Positions 15,553 to 24,198 of a stretch of 46,080 nucleotides of DNA are shown here, piece by piece. The notes under the pieces are model-generated. The model worked only from the letters and a program-made list of their open reading frames with translations. It made no database searches and was not told the origin of the DNA. The stretch is taken from positions 1 to 46,080 of the forward strand of contig DAIDJG010000039.1 of NCBI GenBank assembly GCA_027451445.1, given 5' to 3'. Each line of letters begins with the position of its first letter. Position 1 is the stretch's first letter. Position numbers and translations under genes: made by a program. This stretch comes from Singulisphaera sp. (GTDB taxonomy: Bacteria > Planctomycetota > Planctomycetia > Isosphaerales > Isosphaeraceae).

Positions 15553-15557
15553 GTGAT
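15553..15557. repeat. Target-site duplication, left copy (GTGAT)
   Basis: The five bases directly outside the left inverted repeat are GTGAT. The same five bases follow the right inverted repeat at 22270-22274. A 5-bp duplication is standard for Tn3-family transposition. Confidence 0.92.
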
Positions 15558-15597
15558 GGGCTTCCGATAGCAACGGAGAAAAAAACAACGCTCTTCA
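15558..15597 (+). repeat. Tn3 left terminal inverted repeat (IRL)
   Basis: Begins GGGCTTCCGATAGCAACGGA at 15558 and matches the complement of 22230-22269 over about 40 bp with three differences (positions 4, 34 and 41 region). It lacks the fourth G of the usual GGGG start. It includes the tnpA stop codon (15595-15597). Confidence 0.93.
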
Positions 15598-18577
15598 TCG
15601 GGACTTTTGTTCAGAAGGCTGGCGGAGCGGCCGCAGGCGGGAGCGGCTCAAGCCATCCTCGACCTCGAAACGGTACTTGCCGTACGGGTTGATGTGCTCG
15701 TAGCGGGCCGGGGAGAGACGAGCGATGTCTTCCTCGTTTACTGTCTTGCCCTCGGCCCGGAGACGGTCGACCACCGCCGCCATATAGACCGTGTTCCAGG
15801 TCACCACCGCGTTGGTCACCAGGTTCAGGCAGCCCGCCTGGTTCATCAACTCCTCCTCCTGCTTCTTCCGGAGCGTCCCCTTGTTCGCGAACAGGAGAAA
15901 CTCCCGCAAGCCGTGGAGGGCCTCGCCCTTGTTGAGCTGGGCTTGAATCCGCCGCCGGAGTTGCTCGCTTTCCAGGTAACGCAGGATGAAGATCGTTTTC
16001 ACCAGGCGGCCGTATTCCTGCATGGCCCGGGTCAGCCGATTCTTGCGAGGGTAGGACTGGAGCATGCCGATCAGCAGCGACGAGGTAACCCAGCCGCGTT
16101 TCAGCGAACCGGCGACCCGCAACAGGTCATCCCATTGCCGCAGGATCCGATCGCGGTTGATCCGCCCTTTGAGCAGAGGCCCCAGGCGAGGGTGTCGCTT
16201 CTCACGCTCCATGCGAAACAGCCGCTGGTCCCCAAGGTCGCGGATGCGTGGGGAAAACTGCAAGCCAAGCAGGTCGAACAGGGCGAAGACAATCTCGGTA
16301 TAGCCGGCCGTGTCGGTCGTGTGCTCCAGGATCGGCAGCTCGGTCTCGTTGTCGAGGATCTCGTCGAGCACGTAGGTTGCGTCCCGGACTGTGGTGGGGA
16401 TGACCTTGGTGCCATACTGCGAGAACTGGTCCGCGGTCCAGGTGTAGAAGGTCACCCCCTTGCCGTAGCCGAAGTAGCGCGGCAGAGCCGTGGCCATCCG
16501 AACCTTTCCGGAGACGGGGAAACGCTGACCGTCGGATGAGGACAGCGTCCCGCTGCCCCAGAACCGGCTCAGCGGCTGGTGGTACTGGAAGTTGACGAGG
16601 TTCGTCGTCGCGGCCTTCAGGGTCTCGTCGCGGACGTACCAGTTCGTCCACCAGGCCAGTTTCTGGTAGGTCAGGTCGGAGATCCGCGCCATGCGGGTCG
16701 AGCCGAGGTTGCAGGCCTGGGCAAGGACCGCCGCATAGAGGTGGCTCCGGAGTTCGCGGCTCCGCGGCTCCGTCCCCCCGGCGTGCTCGAAGTCGTCGCT
16801 GAAGCGCGTCCAGCCGTCGACCTCGATGAGCAACTCGCTCAGTTCGACTAACGGCAACCGCTCATCGATGAGTCGTTCCAACTCCGCTGTGCTCTCCGGC
16901 TTCTGCTCCGCCTCCAAGGGGGAGACCACCAGGTCGTTGCCCTCCATGCGGACGTCCCCGCCCTTGGCGAGCAAGGCCTCGACCCGGTCCAGGAGCCCGC
17001 TCAGCTCCTTCTCACGCTCGCGCAGACGATCCGTTCCGTCTTCCGGGGCCTGGATCTCACGACACACCTCGGCCCGGAGGCCGGGCCAACCCTCCCGGGG
17101 GATCAGATAGGTCTGGGGGTCGGCGTAGCGGCGGCTCCTTTCCAGCCACACATCCCCCGCCCGCAAGGCTCCTCGCAGCTCCCACAGCACGCACAGTTTC
17201 GAAGTAGTGACGGCGTTTCGTCGGGTCGGGGTTGTCATTGACGTAGGGCCGCCACCGCGCGGGGACAAACTCAAGTGGCGTTTCCTCGGGGAGGACACGC
17301 CGTCCTTCGGCGTTGAGCTGACGGAGCAGGTCCACGGCCCCGATCAAGGGCGAATCGCCGCTGGCGTGAAACGCAAGAGCATCGATGAACTCGGGGGTGA
17401 ACTGGCGGAGGTAGCTGTAACGGCTCTCCAGGAAGTCGAAATAGTGGTCGTCGAGGGGCCGGATGATCCGGTCGGACTCCTCGACGGCGTCCCGGAGTTC
17501 ATTCGGGGGGATGCGGCGGTAGATGGTTCGTCGCAGGTCCGCATCCTTGACCTTGGGATCGAGAACCACCCGACCGATCTCGCGGAAGAGCTGGACCTTC
17601 TCGTTCGTCGAGCGGGCGACCGAGAGCCGGAAGTCCTCCAGGTCGCGACTGGCCCGGTGGTAGGCCTCCGCGAGGCAGCGGTCGAACAGGTCGAGCGCCT
17701 CATCGGTCAGGTCGACCAGGGTTTGGAGGAGGAAGGCGACGAGGATCGGGTAACGCCGTTGCTCGGGCATCCGCTGGAGGGCCTGGTTCGTGGACCGACG
17801 AGCGACCTGGGCCAGGAACTTCAGGCGGTTCGGGGTCAGCGACGATACGTCCCAGCGGTCGACACCCCATTGCCGGCAGCAGGCCCGCTTCTCCAGGGTG
17901 GCGAGGATCATCGGCGGCGAGTATGTCGTGGCGGATTGCTGGAGCCAGGCCAGGCTGGAGCGCCCGGTGTCGGCGTCGACAGTCAGCAGGCCGTCGAGCC
18001 GGGACTTGCAGTCCCTGGTCAGGATCGCGCCCAGCCGTCGGTAGGTCTCCTGCTGGGCCCGCTGTCGGGCCGAGGCGATGACGCGTTCCAGGTGGGTGAT
18101 CCCCGGCCGCTCGACCCGGAGGCTCAGGAGATGTTCGCCAGCCAGGCGCAGCAGCAAGGTTGGACGGTCATGCTCGAGGGCGCGGTCCACGAGCCAGCTT
18201 TCGAGCTGGGCCAGGTCTCTGGCCGTGGCCTTGTGGAAGCGGAGGTAACACCGGATCTGCCGGAGGTGTTCCGTCCGCGTCTGGCCGCGTCGGCCATACC
18301 GCCCCAGATCGCCCGGAGCGATGTCGAGTTGCTCCGCCACGAACGTGACGACCGCCTCGGGGACGGTGCTCAGGTCGTCCGGGCAGAAGCCCAGGAAGCG
18401 GAGCGTGCCGAGTTGGAGGGCGAACCCGAGACGGTTGGCGGCCGAAGTGGTGCGTGGGATCTGAGCATGGTCCGCACGGGACAGGGTGAAGTAGGTCTCG
18501 ATGTCGCCGGGGACGATCTGGGCGGGGAAGTTGTCGAGCCGCTCGCGTTCCGCCTCGGTGAGGAACCCGATGGGCAC
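15595..18577 (-). pseudogene. tnpA: Tn3-family transposase TnpA, frameshifted
   Basis: A Tn3 transposase of about 990 codons in two frames. Start is GTG 18577 (MPIGFLTEAERERL) with GGAGGAG 6 nt upstream. The first part (to ~17200) is the DUF4158 N-terminal region. In RRHYFE-TVRAV the frame is lost and the second frame resumes with LCVLWELRGALRAGDVWLE: family members read HYFELCVL or similar, so one extra A within GAAAC (plus-strand T-run 17197-17199) explains it. The second part keeps all catalytic motifs: SSDGQRF (first Asp), HTTDTAGYTE (second Asp) and LNKGEALHG (Glu). Either it is inactive, it needs +1 frameshifting, or the extra base is a sequence error. Everything else in the element looks functional, which makes an error or very recent loss credible. 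Confidence 0.9.
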
Positions 18578-18619
18578 GGCGGTCTCCTCCGGGGAGCGCT
18601 TGCCCCGGTCTTCTCGCAA

Positions 18620-18763
18620 ACGAAGGGTTCCGAGAGGCCCCGACGGCTCAAAGCCGGCGACGGCAAAACCAGGGCATTCCGCTTCTCAGAATCCGTTCTC
18701 GGGATGAATTCTCGGCAGTGTACGGCTACGATGGGTTTCGAGAAAGCTGGCGGGAGGGTTCCC
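18620..18763. promoter_or_regulatory. Probable res/control region between tnpA and tnpR
   Basis: The gap between the divergent tnpA and tnpR genes is where Tn3 elements carry the resolution site and both promoters. It contains repeated CCGAGA/TTCTCGG words (around 18630, 18697 and 18710). I could not define the resolvase subsites with certainty. Confidence 0.45.
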
Positions 18764-19318
18764 ATGCGGATCGGTTACGCCCGGGTCTCCACCGACGAGC
18801 AGTCGCTCGACCTCCAGCTCGACGCCCTGAAGAAGGCCGGGTGCAGGCGGGTCTTTACCGACAAGGCGTCGGCCGTGAACGGGGACCGCCCGGGCCTTGC
18901 GGACGTAGCGTCGCACCTCCGGTCGGGCGACGTGCTTGTAATCTGGAAGCTGGACCGGCTGGGGCGGACGGTGAAGGGACTGGTCGAGTTCGTGTCCGAC
19001 CTGCAGGACCGTGGGGTCCAGTTCCGCAGCCTGACCGACGGCATCGACACCACGACCCCGGCGGGCCGGTTCTTCTTCCACGTGATGGCGTCGCTGGCCC
19101 AGATGGAGCGGGAGCTGATGGCCGAGCGCACCCGGGCCGGACTCGACGCGGCGCGGCGGCGGGGGCGGGTCGGAGGGCGCAAGCGGCGGATGACCCCGGG
19201 GAAGGTCGAGTCGGCCCGCAAGCTCCTCAAGGGCGGGATGGCCCCCCGGGACGTGGCCCAGAGCCTTGGAGTTTCGGTCCCGACGCTCTACCGCTGGGTT
19301 CCCGCCTCGAGTCGGTGA
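18764..19318 (+). CDS. tnpR: Serine resolvase TnpR
   Basis: A 184-aa small serine recombinase; start ATG 18764 with GGGAGGG 5 nt upstream. The catalytic domain begins MRIGYARVSTDEQSLDLQLD, with Ser9 as the nucleophile, followed by VLVIWKLDRLGRTVKGLVEF (the LDRLGR arginines) and SLAQMERELMAERTRAGLDA. The C-terminal ~45 residues are a resolvase helix-turn-helix (MAPRDVAQSLGVSVPTLYRW). All motifs are intact and the length is normal. It would resolve cointegrates at a res site in the 144-bp gap to tnpA and probably represses both genes. The protease gene follows 67 nt downstream on the same strand. Confidence 0.95.
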   Translation: MRIGYARVSTDEQSLDLQLDALKKAGCRRVFTDKASAVNGDRPGLADVASHLRSGDVLVIWKLDRLGRTVKGLVEFVSDLQDRGVQFRSLTDGIDTTTPAGRFFFHVMASLAQMERELMAERTRAGLDAARRRGRVGGRKRRMTPGKVESARKLLKGGMAPRDVAQSLGVSVPTLYRWVPASSR

Positions 19319-19385
19319 GCCGCATGGAGAATGATCACTTCTCCGTCGATGGACCAGGTCGGCCGAATCCTCGTGAGGGTGCGCC

Positions 19386-22154
19386 ATGTTGATCCCGCTC
19401 CTGACTGTGGGGGCCATCATCGCCGGAGCGACGGACCAGGCCGGGGCAACGGGCCGAGAGGTCTTGGTCGACCGGTCCAGGCTCGCGGCGCCGAAACCGT
19501 ACCTGGGCGACCTGGCTGCCGCGTTCGTCGGTGCCGAGGTCGAAGGCCAGCCCGAAGCCTCGTCGTACGTCGTCTCGGGCGTCACCGTCCCTCCCGGCGG
19601 GTGGGAGATCGACGCAATCTCCGTCTACTTCAGGAGCCCGGCCACCGCTCCGGGCGGCAAGCCCCCGTCCATCAAGGGGAGGCTCAACGTCGTTCTCCGC
19701 GAGGGGAGGGCCGAACGACCTCGACCGGCGGACGACCCGCGCAAGGGGAGGATCGTCTCGGTCGTCGTGAAGCCGCGGGACGGCTTCAACGAGATTCGAG
19801 CCGAGGGGCTGGGCATCCGGCTCCGCCCCGGCGAATACTGGCTCGGCCTGACGCCGGTCTGCCGCCCCGATGCCCGCGGCACGCGGCTCGTCATGCGTGC
19901 GGAAGGCCACGCGGCCGATCGGTTCGAGCCGGCCGTCTTCTTCCCCGAGGGCGCGGAGGCCGCCCTGGGGCAGCCCGGTCGATGGAATACACTGACCGAA
20001 GCCCTGCGAACCACGTTCGACGGCGAGGTCGCGATGCGAGTCGAGGGCCGCCGCCTCCCCCGGGGGACGGTCGCCGTCGCCGCCCGCCCTCCGGTCGAAG
20101 CCCATCCCAGGATCTTGCTACGGGGCGTGGAGTTCGAGCCGCTCGAGAAGGTCCCTGATGTCGCGCCCGACCTGACCGCGGCGGCGGCGAGCCGGGTCGT
20201 CGTCGTCCAGCTCCGAGCGGCCCCGGATCAGGCCGTCTGTGCCCGGCTCACCGAGCTGGGCGTCACACGGCTCGACTACATCCCCGAGAACGCCTACCTC
20301 GTTGAGTGCAGCCCGGACGTTCGGGACAGGCTCGCGGCCATGCCCGAGGTCCGCTGGGTCGGGCCCTATCATCCCGCGTACAAGATCGCCCCGGGCTTGC
20401 TCGCTCGCGGCCCGGGGGATGGGGGCGAGCCCGGGCGACCGGTGCCATGCCACATCCGGGTCTTCGACCAGGGGACCGCTTCCAGGAAAGAGGCCGTGTC
20501 GCGCATCGAGCGGAATGGGGGGGTGGCCGATGCGGTACGAATCCCTGATCCGGCCGGTCGTTCCTTCCGCCTGATGCCCGTGCACCCCAGGAAGTACCGG
20601 GTTACCGCAGAGCTCAGCGATCCGATGATCCTCGCGCTGGCCCGGTGCGATTCGGTGTCGTTCATCGAGCCGTACCGCGGTGATGCCGGGGGCGGTCAGG
20701 CGGGGGGTGCGGTCGGCGAAGCCGCCGGCGCCGCGATCATGACGCTGAGTGACGTCCGCTCCCTGTTCGGGGCCGACCACGTCGAGGCGACCGGCGGCTA
20801 CCGGGGCCGAGGGGTGCGGGGGGCAGTAATCGATACCGACGTCCGGGACGATCATGTGGACCTCGACTCGCGGCCGACGTTGTACGCCGTCCCTCGTCTC
20901 GGCGGCAGCCCGTTTCACGGGACCGCCACCGCAGGGATCCTCTTCGGCGACGGCACGGGTAATCCGCGTGCGAGGGGGATTCTGCCCCAGGGGCTGCTCG
21001 TCTTCGCCGCCGCGCCCATGCCGTCGACCGATCACTACGACCTCGACACGCTCGCCCGTTCGATCACGGCGCCGCCGTACTCGGTCGTCTTCGTCTCCGA
21101 CGCCACCGGACATTCCGAGTTCACGCACTACGACTGCCACTCCGTCGAGCTCGACGAGGCGGTCTTCGACCGCGACTTGATCGTGTGCAAGGCGATGGGG
21201 AATTCCGGGCATCGTACCGCGATGGAGGGCGGCTGGTCGAAGAACGCGATCGTGATCGGCGGGGCCGACCACCAGGGCAGCCAATCCCGTGACGAGCACC
21301 GTCCCTGGGGGGCCTCGAGCTTCGGCCCGGCGTCGGATGGCCGGATCAAGCCCGACCTGGTGCACTTCGCGAGCGGCATCATCGCGCCGGATGCCGCCAC
21401 GAGGTCCAGCTACGCTCCCTTCAGCGGCACCAGTTGCGCCACGCCGCTGACGGCCGGCCACGTCGGCCTGATGCTCGAGATGTGGGCCGACAACCGCTTC
21501 GGGACCTGGCCGCGCGGCCGGACCGTCTCCGACCGCCGGCCGCACGCCGCGACCGCCAAGGCGCTGCTCATCAACTCCGCCGCAGCCTACCCGTTCGAGG
21601 GCGAGCAGGCCCCGTTCTCGCGGCCCCACCAGGGTTGGGGGGTGGCCGACCTGCGACGCCTCGACCTCCTCCGCGACCGGCTCTTCGTCGTGGACGAGGA
21701 CACGCCCCTGGCGAGCCGGCAGGCGATCACTTACCGGCTCAGGGTCGTGCCGGGGGAGGCGGCTTTGCGGGCGACGCTCGCCTACACCGACCCCCCCGGA
21801 TCGCCGGCCGCGGGGGCTCACCTCGTCAACGACCTCGACCTGACCGTGACCTCCCCGGACGGCGTCGTCTACCGCGGGAACAACGGCCTGCTCGCCGGGC
21901 TGTGGTCCGGGCCCGGCGGCCGGCCCGATCGGACCAACAACCTCGAGAACGTCTTTGTCAGCCGCCCTTCCGCCGGGACCTGGACGATCGAGGTGGCCGT
22001 CCACCGCTTGGCGTTCGATCAGTACCGGGAAACACCCGACCTCGATTGTGACTTCGCGCTGGTCGTCAGCGGTGTCGGCCGCGATCCCGTCTCGTCCGAT
22101 GCGCCGGATCACCGAGCCGCAGGCGAGGCTCTCCCTGAAAAGTCACCGCGTTGA
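19386..22154 (+). CDS. Secreted subtilisin-like serine protease (S8), transposon passenger
   Basis: A 922-aa protein; ATG 19386 has GAGGG about 6 nt upstream. A signal peptide covers residues ~1-22. Residues ~45-220 form a beta-rich domain (SSYVVSGVTVPPGGWEIDAI), and ~268-430 look like tandem inhibitor/propeptide-type segments (VVVVQLRAAPDQAVCARLTE). The S8 catalytic domain has Asp483 (AVIDTDVRDDHVDL), His511 (FHGTATAGIL), the oxyanion Asn606 (KAMGNSG) and Ser683 (SGTSCATPLTAGH). The C-terminal ~180 residues form a P-domain-like beta region (LVNDLDLTVTSPDGVVYRGN; AGTWTIEV). The full triad suggests activity outside the cytoplasm. It sits between tnpR and the right repeat with nothing else, so it is the element's only cargo. 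The long antisense frame is a GC artefact. Confidence 0.9.
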   Translation: MLIPLLTVGAIIAGATDQAGATGREVLVDRSRLAAPKPYLGDLAAAFVGAEVEGQPEASSYVVSGVTVPPGGWEIDAISVYFRSPATAPGGKPPSIKGRLNVVLREGRAERPRPADDPRKGRIVSVVVKPRDGFNEIRAEGLGIRLRPGEYWLGLTPVCRPDARGTRLVMRAEGHAADRFEPAVFFPEGAEAALGQPGRWNTLTEALRTTFDGEVAMRVEGRRLPRGTVAVAARPPVEAHPRILLRGVEFEPLEKVPDVAPDLTAAAASRVVVVQLRAAPDQAVCARLTELGVTRLDYIPENAYLVECSPDVRDRLAAMPEVRWVGPYHPAYKIAPGLLARGPGDGGEPGRPVPCHIRVFDQGTASRKEAVSRIERNGGVADAVRIPDPAGRSFRLMPVHPRKYRVTAELSDPMILALARCDSVSFIEPYRGDAGGGQAGGAVGEAAGAAIMTLSDVRSLFGADHVEATGGYRGRGVRGAVIDTDVRDDHVDLDSRPTLYAVPRLGGSPFHGTATAGILFGDGTGNPRARGILPQGLLVFAAAPMPSTDHYDLDTLARSITAPPYSVVFVSDATGHSEFTHYDCHSVELDEAVFDRDLIVCKAMGNSGHRTAMEGGWSKNAIVIGGADHQGSQSRDEHRPWGASSFGPASDGRIKPDLVHFASGIIAPDAATRSSYAPFSGTSCATPLTAGHVGLMLEMWADNRFGTWPRGRTVSDRRPHAATAKALLINSAAAYPFEGEQAPFSRPHQGWGVADLRRLDLLRDRLFVVDEDTPLASRQAITYRLRVVPGEAALRATLAYTDPPGSPAAGAHLVNDLDLTVTSPDGVVYRGNNGLLAGLWSGPGGRPDRTNNLENVFVSRPSAGTWTIEVAVHRLAFDQYRETPDLDCDFALVVSGVGRDPVSSDAPDHRAAGEALPEKSPR

Positions 22155-22229
22155 TGAATTGGGCGCGGCGAGTCTCCCGGATGCATCGAGCGGCGGCGGC
22201 TCCACCGGCCGGATAAACACCCGTCAGGG

Positions 22230-22269
22230 TGAAGATCGTTGTTTTTTTCTCCGTTGCTATCGGAACCCC
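22230..22269 (-). repeat. Tn3 right terminal inverted repeat (IRR)
   Basis: Read inward on the minus strand it begins GGGGTTCCGATAGCAACGGA, with the GGGG start typical of Tn3 ends, and mirrors IRL over ~40 bp. Confidence 0.93.
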
Positions 22270-22274
22270 GTGAT
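22270..22274. repeat. Target-site duplication, right copy (GTGAT)
   Basis: GTGAT directly outside IRR, identical to 15553-15557. Confidence 0.92.
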
Positions 22275-22573
22275 ACGCGGTTCGAAACCGGCAGCGAGCT
22301 CCGCGACGTCCGCGCTGGCCGTTCGAGGTTCTCGGCGCGCGGACGAGCGCGCTGATCGACGAGGTTTTGCCGTGGCACAATCCCCGGAATTCGGCCCACT
22401 TTCGCGGTAAGATGCCGGACGCGCCCACTACAGCGGGTCCGGGAGGGATTGGCATCGAAGCGCAAGGCACCGATGACCGGACAGACCGGGATCGGGGCGG
22501 TGCCAGGCCGCATGACTCGGGCGCACCCGACGACGTGGCGTTTGCGGAGGACGCCGTCGGGTCCACGGGGCCG
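22275..22573. other. Intergenic beyond the transposon
   Basis: No gene is supported. Rejoining this flank to the left flank with one GTGAT copy gives one continuous ~165-codon minus-strand frame (22513 down to 22270, then 15552 down to 15299). It has no family features, so the insertion probably hit non-coding DNA. Confidence 0.4.
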
Positions 22574-23443
22574 TCAGCTCTTGATGAGGTTGGCAAAGTG
22601 CGCGGCGATGCGCTTGACGAGCCCGTTGAAGTCCTTGATCTGGGCCTTGACCTGGACCGGCGTGGAGTTATCGGGCAGTGTCCGATAGCTCCCGGCGCTC
22701 TCGCCGTATTGCTTGATCTCGTTGAGCAGTGTCCCGGGGAGGGGGATTTTCTTCGCCTTGAACGTTGAGGCCAGCTCCGGGTTCCCCTTGATCTTCTGGA
22801 TGGCGACCAGCGACATGTAGAGGTCGCGACCGCCCTTGTCGATCTGCGTGTTGTAGGTGTCGACCGTCGGATCGGCCTTGACCTGCTGAACGGCGGCCAA
22901 GGCCTTCTTCAGCGACGCATTGAGGCTGACCTTCATGTCGCGCAGGCTGATCTCGACCGCCCTCTGCTCCGAGGCGGCCTTTCTCTCGGTGGGGTCCTTG
23001 ACCTCCTGCACCTTGTCCCAGGATTTCGTATCCTTGGCGTTGTTGGCCCAGGTCTTCGCGTGCTGCTCCATGCGCGCGACGAACGCCGCAGTCCCGGTGA
23101 TGACGATCTTCAGGTTGCGGTAGAGTTCGGGCTCGGTGTTCTTGGACGTGGCGGCGAGCATCTTCTTGAGCGCCGCGATCATCTTGGCGCTATCGGTCTT
23201 GAACAGCTTGAGATTCTTGCCAAATTTCTCGTTCCGCAATTCCATGTTGTCTTTTTCGGTCGCCTTGCTGGCGCGCGGCGCGGCTTGCGGGTCGCAGGTA
23301 TCCTGACTGGTCGTGGCCTTGAACATCCGGCTCATCGCGGCCACGGCATCTTCGCGGCCCGGCAGTTCCTTGAATTTCCTATCCTGGATAACGGCCATAG
23401 GCTTGTCGGTCAGCGCGTTCCAGTCTTTGTTCCAATCGGCCAT
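22574..23443 (-). CDS. Hypothetical Lys/Ala-rich helical protein
   Basis: A 289-aa protein I do not recognise. ATG 23443 (MADWNKDWNALTDKP) is supported by GGAAGGAGG about 8 nt upstream, the best ribosome site in the region; the frame upstream of it is non-coding. The sequence is lysine- and alanine-rich and mostly helical (LKLFKTDSAKMIAALKKMLA; SLNASLKKALAAVQQVKADP; KDFNGLVKRIAAHFANLIKS), with only one cysteine, and no signal peptide or membrane segment. It looks like a soluble cytosolic coiled or helical-bundle protein. It stands alone, with its lysine-rich composition differing from the Arg-rich neighbours. Confidence 0.8.
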   Translation of the reverse strand: MADWNKDWNALTDKPMAVIQDRKFKELPGREDAVAAMSRMFKATTSQDTCDPQAAPRASKATEKDNMELRNEKFGKNLKLFKTDSAKMIAALKKMLAATSKNTEPELYRNLKIVITGTAAFVARMEQHAKTWANNAKDTKSWDKVQEVKDPTERKAASEQRAVEISLRDMKVSLNASLKKALAAVQQVKADPTVDTYNTQIDKGGRDLYMSLVAIQKIKGNPELASTFKAKKIPLPGTLLNEIKQYGESAGSYRTLPDNSTPVQVKAQIKDFNGLVKRIAAHFANLIKS

Positions 23444-23627
23444 ATCCCGTCCCTCCTTCCGATGGTGAGTCCGCGTCGCGGATCGCGTTCGATCGGACCG
23501 ATGAAAATGGTTGCGCTCCCACTGCGCCGAGGTTACCGCGGAGGTCCCCGGAAAACCAGGGATCGGATTCGGCTGCCGTGATGGATTCCTGGTAACTGCA
23601 TGTGCGACGGGGCGCACTCCATCGTAT

Positions 23628-23934
23628 CGACAATCACTCCGAGGGCACGGTCCACACCATTCTCGCCGGCGAGGTCGCCGACGGCTTCAAGCCGTGAGGC
23701 GACCCAAGCAACTTGCGTGACCCTGCGCGAGGGGTCAACGCAACCGCGACGAGCTACGACAATCCGGCGAAGCCCGGAGCCCTCTTCCTGTTTGGCGACA
23801 ATTCCGTCCGGTTCCTCAGCAAAACGACCGATGCCCAAATCCTCGGCCAGCTCAGCGTGCCCGGGTTTCCTCCGAGCAAAGCGCCCAGGTCCGCAGAGAG
23901 CGAAAACGCCGGAATTCCCACGATCGCGTTATGA
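23628..23934 (+). pseudogene. DUF1559 (pilin-like) protein, 3' remnant with nonsense codon
   Basis: One frame reads DNHSEGTVHTILAGEVADGF-KP-stop-GDPSNLRDPARGVN and then PGALFLFGDNSVRFLSKTTD-AQILGQLS. This is the C-terminal signature of DUF1559 (prepilin-like, planctomycete) proteins, in which KPWGDP is expected: the TGG for Trp is TGA here (23695-23697 region). No N-terminal methylation motif or DUF1559 body is found upstream, so the gene is both truncated and interrupted. Confidence 0.6.
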
Positions 23935-24198
23935 TCAGGAAAAGTCGGCCGCAAAGAGACTGCGGGCTGACGCAGACCTCGCAAATCACCCTGATTTCAT
24001 GCCGGACCAGAACCCGCCATTGAGGTGGCCAAGATCAAATCGCGCGTCGTCTTGACGGCGTACGGGAGCCAATGATTCGCAGACCCAGTACGCCGGGTGG
24101 ACGCTCGAAAAAAGGAAGCTTAAAATCGACAAACCCGCGGTTCAGAATCTTGCCCCGATGATCCTCCGCCAACACCCACCCGGCCAGAGCCCCATCCC
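23935..24198. other. Intergenic upstream of the DUF1592 gene
   Basis: No gene, repeat or clear promoter is seen. Confidence 0.4.

Larger units (their letters stand above)
15558..22269. mobile_element. Tn3-family transposon with a secreted subtilase passenger
   Basis: A 6,712-bp element bounded by ~40-bp inverted repeats and flanked by a perfect GTGAT duplication, so both ends are certain. Contents: tnpA on the minus strand (frameshifted), a divergent serine resolvase tnpR, and a 922-aa S8 peptidase on the plus strand filling the right 2.8 kb. The tnpA stop codon lies inside the left repeat. The intact duplication and near-identical ends indicate a recent insertion. No resistance, metal or toxin-antitoxin genes are carried. 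Confidence 0.95.

Noticed and set aside
17207-18763. Upstream extension of the resolvase frame (total 703 codons)
   Set aside because: The extension runs antisense through tnpA; the resolvase clearly starts at 18764 with a ribosome site.
20118-22112. Very long antisense frame (664 codons) opposite the protease gene
   Set aside because: It mirrors a gene with all S8 motifs; Pro/Arg/Gly/Val-rich translation without family features is the usual GC-rich third-frame shadow.
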